A stretch of 35,228 bases of DNA from Fuerstiella sp. (lineage in GTDB: Bacteria > Planctomycetota > Planctomycetia > Planctomycetales > Planctomycetaceae), in contig JABABI010000074.1 of the NCBI GenBank assembly GCA_014238335.1, positions 229 to 35,456 of the forward strand. The letters are read 5' to 3'. This document shows positions 17,668 through 25,447 of this stretch, piece after piece. Position 1 is the first letter of the stretch, and every line of letters starts with the position of its first letter. The position numbers and the translations under genes were made by a program. The notes under the pieces were generated by a model. It worked only from the letters and a program-made list of their open reading frames with translations, was not told where the DNA came from and searched no databases.

Positions 17668-19157
17668 TGAGTGCGGGCGAACAGGAAACACAGGCAGCGG
17701 ACGGTCAGCTTGAGTCCGGCAGCATTCTGGACAGCATGCTGGATGCGATGCCGAAGCTCGTTGAACACGACGAGGGTGCCGACATGGTGAAGAACCTGAT
17801 CGGTGTGGCAATGGAAGGAACGTTAACATGGGACAAGAGCTGTACCAAAACGCTCCGAAACGCAATCACGGCACTGGACCAGAATCTTTCCGGGCAGCTT
17901 GCTGAGATCATGCACAACGAGCAGTTTCAGAAGCTGGAAGGATCGTGGCGAGGTCTGCACCATTTGGTCATGAACAGTGAAACCAGCAAGCAACTTAAGT
18001 TGCGAATGCTCAATATTTCGAAACGAGAAGTCTTCAAGGACCTGGATAAGGCTGTTGAATTCGACCAGAGCGAGCTTTTCAAAAAACTTTATGAGGACGA
18101 ATTCGGAATGCCGGGTGGGGAGCCTTTCGGTGCTCTGGTCGGCGACTATGAATTTACCAATCATCCGGAAGACATTGATCTGCTTGAGAAGATGTCGGGC
18201 GTTTGCGCGGCAGCACACTGTCCGTTTGTTTCCGCCGCAGATCCGGCACTGTTCGGGATGGAATCGTACCAGGATCTTTCGAAACCCCGTGACATTGAAA
18301 AGATCTTCATGGGGAAGAAGTACACGAAATGGAATTCGTTCCGGGATTCGGAAGATTCACGGTACGTAACACTCGTGATGCCGCGTGTGCTGGCTCGTCT
18401 TCCTTACGGTGTCAGTACGAAGCCGATTGAAGAGTTCACCTACGAAGAATTCGAACTGGATGAAGATGGCGAAGCCAAGCCGGCGTCTCACGACGACTAC
18501 TGTTGGATGAACGCCGCTTACGTCATGGGGACGAATATGACGAAAGCTTCGGCCGAGACCAACTGGTGCACCGCCATCCGCGGTGTCGAGAACGGCGGCA
18601 CAGTGGAAGGACTTCCGGTTCACAACTTCATGAGTGACGACGGCGACATTGACAACAAATGTCCGACTGAAATCGGCATTACTGACCGTCGCGAAGCGGA
18701 ACTGAGCAAGGAAGGATTCCTGCCACTTTGTCACTTCAAGAACACCGACTACTCGGTGTTCTTTGGAGCTCAAACATGTCAGCGTCCGAAGGTTTACGAC
18801 GACGACGACGCCACGGCGAACGCTGCCATTTCGGCTCGCTTACCGTATATTATGGCGGCGTCTCGAATTGCGCACTTTCTGAAATGTATTGCGCGTGACA
18901 AAATCGGCTCCTTCATGGAGCGTCAGGACATGGAGGATTTCCTGATACGCTGGATCTCGAACTACATTCTGGACGATCCCAAGGCGAGTGCTGAGATGAA
19001 AGCCAAATACCCGTTGGCTGAAGCCAAAATCACCGTCGAAGAAGTCCCCGGGGCGCCTGGCTCTTACAACGCCGTTGCTCTGTTAAGACCGTGGCTGCAA
19101 CTGGAAGAACTAACGACCTCCCTCCGGATGGTCGCCAAACTTCCTCAGAAGGCCTGA
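17664..19157 (+). CDS. tssC: T6SS contractile sheath large subunit TssC (VipB), first copy
   Basis: The 497-residue product is full length for VipB/TssC. It has the hallmark segments EFQKLEGSWRGLHHLV-like, FKKLYEDEFGMPGGEPFGALVGDYEFTNHPEDIDLL, the RVLARLPYG segment, and the C-terminal PGAPGSYNAVALLRPWLQLEELTTSLRMVAKLP. It starts within the tssB stop (ATGATG; either ATG possible). The order tssB-tssC is the standard sheath pair. A spacer with two hairpins separates it from the second tssC-like gene. Confidence 0.97.
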   Translation: MMSAGEQETQAADGQLESGSILDSMLDAMPKLVEHDEGADMVKNLIGVAMEGTLTWDKSCTKTLRNAITALDQNLSGQLAEIMHNEQFQKLEGSWRGLHHLVMNSETSKQLKLRMLNISKREVFKDLDKAVEFDQSELFKKLYEDEFGMPGGEPFGALVGDYEFTNHPEDIDLLEKMSGVCAAAHCPFVSAADPALFGMESYQDLSKPRDIEKIFMGKKYTKWNSFRDSEDSRYVTLVMPRVLARLPYGVSTKPIEEFTYEEFELDEDGEAKPASHDDYCWMNAAYVMGTNMTKASAETNWCTAIRGVENGGTVEGLPVHNFMSDDGDIDNKCPTEIGITDRREAELSKEGFLPLCHFKNTDYSVFFGAQTCQRPKVYDDDDATANAAISARLPYIMAASRIAHFLKCIARDKIGSFMERQDMEDFLIRWISNYILDDPKASAEMKAKYPLAEAKITVEEVPGAPGSYNAVALLRPWLQLEELTTSLRMVAKLPQKA

Positions 19158-19171
19158 TAAATCTGCGTCAA

Positions 19172-19198
19172 GCCCTGCCAATTCGTCTTTGGCAGGGC
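19172..19198 (+). promoter_or_regulatory. Strong hairpin between tssC and the second tssC
   Basis: GCCCTGCCAA (19172-19181) pairs perfectly with TTGGCAGGGC (19189-19198) around a 7-base loop, 14 bases after the tssC stop. No T-run follows, so it is not a classic terminator. It could protect the tssB-tssC message from 3' decay or reduce read-through into the second tssC. Confidence 0.65.
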
Positions 19199-19216
19199 AG
19201 TGTGGACTGTGGCTGC

Positions 19217-19240
19217 GGCACCATTTTGACCTTCGGTGCC
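19217..19240 (+). promoter_or_regulatory. Second, weaker hairpin in the leader of the second tssC
   Basis: GGCACC (19217-19222) can pair with GGTGCC (19235-19240) over a 12-base loop. It lies ahead of the GTG start chosen for the downstream gene and contains the alternative GTG (19236). Confidence 0.35.
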
Positions 19241-19304
19241 GACGGCAGCGCAACGGCGAACGGCAAGTGGTTGGACACCGGGACAAACGGCAAAGGGTGT
19301 TTCG

Positions 19305-20885
19305 GTGCAAGGTAAGCAAGCTCAATCAGAATCAGCGGTCACCTCGACGGTGTCCGCTGAGGGTCCGGCTGCGGAAGTTCCCCAAAGTCTGCTGGATCGG
19401 ATGGCTGAAGCAAACGTGGTGGGGTTCGGAGAACACCAAACGGAAACGAGTCCGTTGCGAGTGTTTCTGGCCGAAGATTCGCTAAGCGAACTTCTGAGAC
19501 TGTGGCTCGGTGCCATCCCACGGGAAAAGTCCCAGATGGAATCAGCTCGCCTGGTACTTGCACGGGACGTTGCCAGAGTCGACCAACTGCTGGCAAGTCA
19601 GGTCAATGAAATCCTGCACGCTCCGGAATTCCAGGCTTTGGAGGCCGCGTGGCGTGGACTTCATCATGTCTGGTCCGTCCGCAGTCAACTGTCCAGTGAG
19701 CGAGGATTTGATGATCAGCAGGCACAAGTGGAAATCCGCGTTCTGGATGTGTCCAAACAAGAACTAATGCGGGATTTCGATAAGGCCCCGGAATTCGATC
19801 AGAATGCGTTGTTCTGGAAGGTCTACGAAGAAGAGTTCGGCATGCCGGGAGGAACACCATATGGAGTGTTACTCGCAAACTACGAATTCACCAACCACCC
19901 GAATGATCTCGACCTGCTCATGCAACTCAGTGGTGTCGCCGCTGCAGCGTTTGCTCCGGTCATTACGTCGGCCAGTCCCGAGCTCATCGGTCTTGAAACG
20001 TTTGCCGACCTCGAAAAACCCGTGAACCTGGAGAACATTTTTCAACAGGCCCGTCATCGAAAGTGGCATAGTCTGCGCGAACGGTCCGACACGCAGTTTC
20101 TTGGTTTAACACTACCTCGAATACTGATGCGAGAGCCGTATCGGGACGATGGAGGCCACCGGCACGGATTTCGTTTTGTGGAAGACGTCCAGGGGGCGGA
20201 CCGCGAAGCGTATTTGTGGGGTAGTTCGGCGTGGGCGATGGGGGCCGTCATTCTGAGAGCGTTTGACCGTTGCGGATGGTTTGCGGAGATTCGCGGTGTC
20301 GAACGGGGAGTAGAAGGGGGTGGTCTTGTAACCGGCCTTCCAACGCACAGCTTCAGCACGGATGAAAATGGCGTGGCCATGCGGAGCAGCGTCGAAGTCG
20401 CTGTCTCTGATGCCCAGGAAACCGCACTGTGTGATCTCGGGTTTGTTCCACATTCGCACTGTAAAGATACGCCATATTCCGTCTTCTATTCCAACCAGTC
20501 TGTTCACCAGCCGAGAACATATGACGATCCAGCTGCGACCGCAAACGCTAAGATATCCGCGATGCTGCAATATGTACTGTGCTGTTCAAGAATCGCCCAT
20601 TATCTCAAGGTGAAAGCCAGAACGACAATTGGTTCGCACCAGAGTCCCATGGAGGTTCAGAACGAACTGCAGAACTGGCTTGTCGACTACGTCACGCCTG
20701 ATGAAAAGGCGCCGCCATCCATGAAGGCTCAGTTTCCTCTCAGAGAAGCCGACGTCGAAGTTACCGAAATTCCAGGGCAACCTGGAAAATACATGCTCAT
20801 GATTCGACTATTGCCGCACTATCAACTTGACCAGCTTTCTTCCAGCATGACACTCGTCGCACGGCGCGTAGACCTCAAAGAATAA
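19305..20885 (+). CDS. Second TssC-like sheath large subunit (TssC paralogue)
   Basis: The product (526 residues from GTG 19305, preceded by AAAGGG at 7 bases; an in-frame GTG at 19236 lies in a hairpin and has no ribosome site) is a divergent TssC. It shares LEAAWRGLHHVW, FWKVYEEEFGMPGGTPYGVLLANYEFTNHPNDLDLL, the RILMREPYR segment and the C-terminal PGKYMLMIRLLPHYQLDQLSSSMTLVAR. The N-terminal 100 residues have no counterpart in the first copy and include a helical stretch (DSLSELLRLWLGAI). It may form a mixed sheath with TssB, occupy a special ring at the baseplate or distal end, or serve another tube. No second tssB is present. Confidence 0.93.
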   Translation: MQGKQAQSESAVTSTVSAEGPAAEVPQSLLDRMAEANVVGFGEHQTETSPLRVFLAEDSLSELLRLWLGAIPREKSQMESARLVLARDVARVDQLLASQVNEILHAPEFQALEAAWRGLHHVWSVRSQLSSERGFDDQQAQVEIRVLDVSKQELMRDFDKAPEFDQNALFWKVYEEEFGMPGGTPYGVLLANYEFTNHPNDLDLLMQLSGVAAAAFAPVITSASPELIGLETFADLEKPVNLENIFQQARHRKWHSLRERSDTQFLGLTLPRILMREPYRDDGGHRHGFRFVEDVQGADREAYLWGSSAWAMGAVILRAFDRCGWFAEIRGVERGVEGGGLVTGLPTHSFSTDENGVAMRSSVEVAVSDAQETALCDLGFVPHSHCKDTPYSVFYSNQSVHQPRTYDDPAATANAKISAMLQYVLCCSRIAHYLKVKARTTIGSHQSPMEVQNELQNWLVDYVTPDEKAPPSMKAQFPLREADVEVTEIPGQPGKYMLMIRLLPHYQLDQLSSSMTLVARRVDLKE

Positions 20886-20905
20886 GTTCGAAAGGAACGA
20901 ATCCC

Positions 20906-21703
20906 GTGAGCACAGGCTTAGAGTTCTTTCAAATGGGTAAGCTTTCGGACGCCATCGCGGCGACCACCGAAGCTGTCAGGGACAAACCTACGGATATTGC
21001 CCCTCGCAGTATGCTAAGCGAACTTCTATGCTTTTCCGGCAATCTGGAGCGTGCTGACAAACAGCTTGATGCGGCCGCCCAGGTCGATCCGGAGTCGCTT
21101 GTTGGTGCCTCGATGCTGCGGCATCTCATCCGTTCAGAACTAACGCGTCGCGAAGTCTTCGATGATGGTCGTGTTCCCGAATTTCTTACGCAGCCATCGG
21201 AGGCTCAGCAGATGCGGCTGAAGGCGTTGATGAGTATCCGGGAAGGTGACTTTGAGACAGCAAGCCGTGTACTCAGTGAGACAGAGGAAGCGGAGTCAAG
21301 TGTCGGTGGCGAATGCGATGGCACCGCGTTCGACGGTTTTCGTGACCTCGATGACGTTCTGGGGCCAACAATCGAAGTGTACACCGCCACCGGAAAATAC
21401 TACTGGCTCTCAAGCGAAGAGGTCGTCTCACTTGAGTTCTCTTCCGTGGAACACGTTTCTGACATGTTGTGGCGGGCCGCAGAAATCGAAACTGTCGGAG
21501 ATGTTTCCGGACGTGTTCACATTCCTGCCCTGTACCATGGATCGCACGAATCGGAAGACGAACGCATTCGAATTGGTCGGGCAACCGACTGGATTCAGCA
21601 CAGCGACGCGACTCCGGTGCGAGGAATTGGACAGCGAGAATGGCTTATCGGCGACGATGCTGTCGCGATCACACCGATTAAATCCATCACATTCCGCCAT
21701 TGA
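20906..21703 (+). CDS. tagJ: T6SS accessory protein TagJ (ImpE family)
   Basis: The 265-residue product matches ImpE/TagJ: N-terminal TPR-like helices (GKLSDAIAATTEAVRDKPTDIAPRSMLSELLCFSGNLERADKQLDAA) and a C-terminal domain with FDGFRDLDDVLGPTIEVYTATGKYYWL and VEHVSDMLWRAAEIE. TagJ binds the N-terminus of TssB in characterised systems and assists ClpV-driven sheath recycling. The start is GTG with AAGGA about 10 bases upstream. It lies 20 bases after the second tssC, so they are probably co-transcribed. Confidence 0.9.
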   Translation: MSTGLEFFQMGKLSDAIAATTEAVRDKPTDIAPRSMLSELLCFSGNLERADKQLDAAAQVDPESLVGASMLRHLIRSELTRREVFDDGRVPEFLTQPSEAQQMRLKALMSIREGDFETASRVLSETEEAESSVGGECDGTAFDGFRDLDDVLGPTIEVYTATGKYYWLSSEEVVSLEFSSVEHVSDMLWRAAEIETVGDVSGRVHIPALYHGSHESEDERIRIGRATDWIQHSDATPVRGIGQREWLIGDDAVAITPIKSITFRH

Positions 21704-21806
21704 TCCTGCGTTTGCCGATCTGAACAGCACTTGTGGTTGCTGCCGTCCTGCCAACAACATAACAGTCACGGGAAGCCGCGCCGCTACGAACACGAAAGCG
21801 AACATC

Positions 21807-22292
21807 GTGAGTTCCGGACACTCAGAACGAAGCACCATTAGACTGTCGCTGCTGGATCGGTTGCTCGACAACGCGCCCAGAAACTCGCAGGAAGCTCCTC
21901 CGGACGATACGGAAAAGCTGCGAATTGTTCAGCATTCTGTTCGACGAGACCTGGAGTGTCTGCTAAATACTCGATATCGCTGTGTTTCGTGGCCACCTGA
22001 GCTGAACCAGATCGACAATTCACTCGTCAACTACGGCATGCCGGACTTCACGGCAGCCAGTCTGAATGCCGCTGATGATTCCGACATCCTGATCAATGCT
22101 GTAAAGCAGGCCATCGATTTCTTTGAACCACGTCTTGTTGGTATCAAAGTGACGGCGGTGCCAAACGATCATTACTTCGACCGTACATTTCGATTTCGGA
22201 TTGAAGGAACACTGGTCGTGGAAGATGGTCGTCATCGCGTCAAATTTGACTCCGCCATGGAGTCCGCCACCGGAAAGTTCGAGATAAAGTGA
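21807..22292 (+). CDS. tssE: T6SS baseplate protein TssE (gp25-like)
   Basis: The frame is open far upstream over tagJ, but similarity begins near SLLDRLLDN, so the GTG at 21807 was chosen, giving 161 residues; the ribosome site is weak. The gp25 domain is clear: a SVRRDLECLLNTR segment, then SLVNYGMPDFTAASLNA, and ILINAVKQAIDFFEPRLVGIKV. TssE is the sheath-initiating wedge protein of the baseplate. It sits 7 bases ahead of tssF. Confidence 0.9.
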   Translation: MSSGHSERSTIRLSLLDRLLDNAPRNSQEAPPDDTEKLRIVQHSVRRDLECLLNTRYRCVSWPPELNQIDNSLVNYGMPDFTAASLNAADDSDILINAVKQAIDFFEPRLVGIKVTAVPNDHYFDRTFRFRIEGTLVVEDGRHRVKFDSAMESATGKFEIK

Positions 22293-22299
22293 AACATCG

Positions 22300-24150
22300 A
22301 TGAGCGAGTCACTCGAAGCATGGTATCAGGCGGAACTCGACTACTTCCGGCACAGCGCCAGCGATTTTGCGGAGCGATTTCCGAAGATTGCTGACCGCCT
22401 GAGCCTGAGCGGAAGTGACATCAGGGATCCGCACGTTGAACGGTTGATTCAGGCATTTGCGTACCTGAACGCACGCACCCGTCGTAAACTCGATGACAGT
22501 TTTCCGGAGCTGGCCGACGCCATGCTCGGAATTCTTTATCCGCACATGCTGGCCCCGGTCCCATCGGTCTCTGTCCTGCGGTTCGGACTGAATCCCTCTC
22601 AGAAAGACCAAACGGCAGGTCATAGCATTCCTGTCGGGACCGCCCTGGAAACAGAGCCAATTCACGGACATAACTGTCAGTTCAAAACCTGCTATCCGAT
22701 TAAACTGTTTCCGCTGTCCGCAGATGCCGTAAGTTTACTGCCGCAGCCGTTCTCCGGGCCTTCGTCGCCCTGCAAAAAAGATTCCGAAGCCGCATTGCGA
22801 TTCGAATTCAGCACGCTGGATCCCAAAAAGAAGCTAGCCGAATATTCGCTGAATCACTTTCGCTTTTACATTAATATCGCCAATTTTGAAAAGGCCGCCA
22901 GGCTATTGGAAGCCGTGCTGACGCAGGCGATTGAGGTCGTTATCACCGGAGAAGACACCAGCAGCGCCGCTGACATTCTCCCCGCTTCCTGTATCAAGCC
23001 GGTGGGCTTAAACCGTGAAGATGCCGTTCTTCCCGACAATTCACGTTCTTTTCCCGGTTATCGACTCCTGACCGAGTACTTCGTCCTGCCACAGAAATTT
23101 CTGTTCTTTGATGTCACAGGCATCACTCCGCAGACGCTTAGCCGGCTGGGAAACCGAATTCAGCTGACAATCCTGCTGAAGGAATACCCCAGGGACCTGG
23201 AGAACGTCGTTTCCGTTGATACGGTTCATACTGGATGTACGCCCGTCATCAATTTGTTTGAGCGATCGGCTGATGCTGTACCGTTGTCGTACCGGACAAG
23301 CGAACAGCGTGTCGTTCCTGATGCACGCGCGGAAACTGCCATGGAAATCTATTCCGTTAACGCAATCAAAGTTGAAGACGGGAATGGAGATCTTCGCCCG
23401 TTTCGTCGTTTCTATTCCGTGGGCCATGCACAGTCGTCGGGCGATACCGGATACTGGCACATCACACGCCGCCCTGGTCCCGTGGAAGGAGACTCCGGGA
23501 CGCTGGATCAACCAACGGAAGTCTACGTCTCTCTGGTGGATCCTGAGTTCTCGCCGAAACGACAGGGCGGTGGAATGCTGTATGCCAGCCTGACCTGTTT
23601 CAATCGCGACCTGCCGGAAGAACTTTCGAAACAGCGTACCGTAAAGCAGCTTCACTTTGACATCATGGGGGGCCGAGGTCCGGTTTCAAGTATTGAATGC
23701 CTTGTCACCCCGACACCAACGTTGCGGCGGCACATGGGCCGCCGCAACCTGTGGCCACTGGTTTCTCAGCTTTCACTCAACCACCTCTCACTGATGGAAT
23801 CCCAGGACGCGGTCGATGCCGTACGCGAGATGCTGACACTTAACGACGTCAAAGATTCGGCGCAGACGCGTAACCTGATTGATGGCCTTGGCGCAATCAG
23901 CAGCCAGTCGTGTGTACAGCGCGTCAATGGTGCGTTTGCACGTGGCACTCAGATTGACCTTATCTTCGATGATGATAACTTCGCCGGTGACAGCGTGTTT
24001 CTGTTTTCATCGATTCTGAATCAGTTCTTCGGCATGTATACGTCGATCAATTCATTCACAAAACTTACGGCGACCACACGACGCAGACTCTCCAGAAAAC
24101 AGGACACCTGGACATGGCCGGCACAGTCAGGGGACAAAGCCCTGATCTGA
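22300..24150 (+). CDS. tssF: T6SS baseplate protein TssF
   Basis: The 616-residue product begins with the typical YQAELDYFRHSASDFAERFPKIADRLSLSG, followed by DPHVERLIQAFAYLNARTRRKLDDSFPELADAMLGILYPHMLAPVPS, a hallmark of TssF/VasA. The length agrees with the family. TssF forms the wedge with TssE, TssG and TssK around the VgrG spike. It starts 7 bases after tssE and overlaps the start of tssG by 37 bases. Confidence 0.96.
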   Translation: MSESLEAWYQAELDYFRHSASDFAERFPKIADRLSLSGSDIRDPHVERLIQAFAYLNARTRRKLDDSFPELADAMLGILYPHMLAPVPSVSVLRFGLNPSQKDQTAGHSIPVGTALETEPIHGHNCQFKTCYPIKLFPLSADAVSLLPQPFSGPSSPCKKDSEAALRFEFSTLDPKKKLAEYSLNHFRFYINIANFEKAARLLEAVLTQAIEVVITGEDTSSAADILPASCIKPVGLNREDAVLPDNSRSFPGYRLLTEYFVLPQKFLFFDVTGITPQTLSRLGNRIQLTILLKEYPRDLENVVSVDTVHTGCTPVINLFERSADAVPLSYRTSEQRVVPDARAETAMEIYSVNAIKVEDGNGDLRPFRRFYSVGHAQSSGDTGYWHITRRPGPVEGDSGTLDQPTEVYVSLVDPEFSPKRQGGGMLYASLTCFNRDLPEELSKQRTVKQLHFDIMGGRGPVSSIECLVTPTPTLRRHMGRRNLWPLVSQLSLNHLSLMESQDAVDAVREMLTLNDVKDSAQTRNLIDGLGAISSQSCVQRVNGAFARGTQIDLIFDDDNFAGDSVFLFSSILNQFFGMYTSINSFTKLTATTRRRLSRKQDTWTWPAQSGDKALI

Positions 24151-25232
24151 TTCAGGAGCTGATCGAGAACCCGCAGGAATTCGATTTTTTTCAGGCCGTG
24201 CGGCTGATTGAACTGTACGTCGCTCAGGAGAGGAATCACCCCTATCCCAGTGCGATCGGCAGTGATCGCGGACCGCACACAGAACCGCTGAGTTTTGGCG
24301 CTGTTGCGTCGCTGTCTTTCCCACCAGGCCAAATCGCCGCACTTCAACTCCCCAAGACCGAAGCAGCCTCTTCGGCCACCAACTCCGGTACCCCGCAAAC
24401 TCCATCTTTTCCGCTAAAGATGATTGTTTCTTTCATGGGGCTCACTGGCCCCAGCGGCGTGCTTCCCCATCACTATACTTCACTGCTTATTGAACGAGCC
24501 CACCAGAGCACAAAAGACTACACGCTGCGGGAATTCTTTGACCTGTTCAATCACCGAGCAATTTCGTTGTTCTTTCGTGCGTGGGAAAAATATCGTTTCC
24601 CCTTTGAATATGAACGCAATCTGCACGATGGAGTGTTTGAAGATGGTTTGTTTACGCGATGTCTGTTCAGTCTGGTAGGACTTCAGGTCCCCGGGCTTCG
24701 CCACCGATTTAGCTTCGATGATCACACCGTGGTGTCGTATGGCGGGATTCTTGCTCAGAACTGCCGTAACGCTGTAGGACTCGAACAGCTTCTTGGTAAC
24801 TACTTTCAGATTGCTGCAGAAGTCGTTCAATTCTGCGGGCAATGGCTTTATCTGCCCGAGGACACGCAGTCCAGTATGCCGTCGAAACAGCATCGCGAAG
24901 GCCAGAATCTGCAACTCGGTGAATCTGCCGTTGTCGGTTCGCGAGTCTGGGACGTAGAGAGCCGCGTTAGAATCCGGCTTGGTCCTCTGTGTATCGCTGA
25001 TTTCAACAAACTGTTGCCCGGTCGTGATCAGCTGACGGCAGTCGCTGAACTTATACGATTCTACATCGGTGCTGGCAAAGACTTTGACGTTCAGCTTGTT
25101 CTTAGAAAGGAAGACATTCCGCCCTGCCAATTAGTGGCGGTTAGTAGTTACGAACCCCGATTGGGGTGGAATACGTGGATGGGCTCCGACGCTCGCACAC
25201 ACGATGCTAAAGATGCCGTGTTTCGATTCTGA
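24114..25232 (+). CDS. tssG: T6SS baseplate protein TssG
   Basis: The 372-residue product has the TssG pattern: LIQELIENPQEFDFFQAVRLIELY, GFxxP-like region with LSFPPGQIAAL, SFMGLTGPSGVLPHHYTSLLIERA, REFFDLFNHRAISLFFRAWEKYRFPFEYE, and a C-terminal RIRLGPLCIADFNKLLPG. The start ATG lies 37 bases inside the end of tssF, so translation is probably coupled. It is followed by 215 non-coding bases before clpV. Confidence 0.95.
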   Translation: MAGTVRGQSPDLIQELIENPQEFDFFQAVRLIELYVAQERNHPYPSAIGSDRGPHTEPLSFGAVASLSFPPGQIAALQLPKTEAASSATNSGTPQTPSFPLKMIVSFMGLTGPSGVLPHHYTSLLIERAHQSTKDYTLREFFDLFNHRAISLFFRAWEKYRFPFEYERNLHDGVFEDGLFTRCLFSLVGLQVPGLRHRFSFDDHTVVSYGGILAQNCRNAVGLEQLLGNYFQIAAEVVQFCGQWLYLPEDTQSSMPSKQHREGQNLQLGESAVVGSRVWDVESRVRIRLGPLCIADFNKLLPGRDQLTAVAELIRFYIGAGKDFDVQLVLRKEDIPPCQLVAVSSYEPRLGWNTWMGSDARTHDAKDAVFRF

Positions 25233-25447
25233 TCATGATGGACACGCTTGCATATCAATTCTTTTCAGGGGAACCTGTCAACTTCTTACCGAGGTGTTTT
25301 CGCACTGAGCGAGGCACTCGGCGTCAGACTTGTGTCTGAAGATTCTATACCGCCACCCAAGTCTTTAACTTTGGCCGCATACGCGGGTACCCGTTGTCAC
25401 GACCATCGCCCAATGACCCCACAATTTAAACTCAGGAACGGTTATTC

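Noticed and set aside
21246..21806. Long upstream extension of the tssE frame
   Set aside because: It is the shadow of tagJ in another frame; the gp25 domain begins only after the GTG at 21807.
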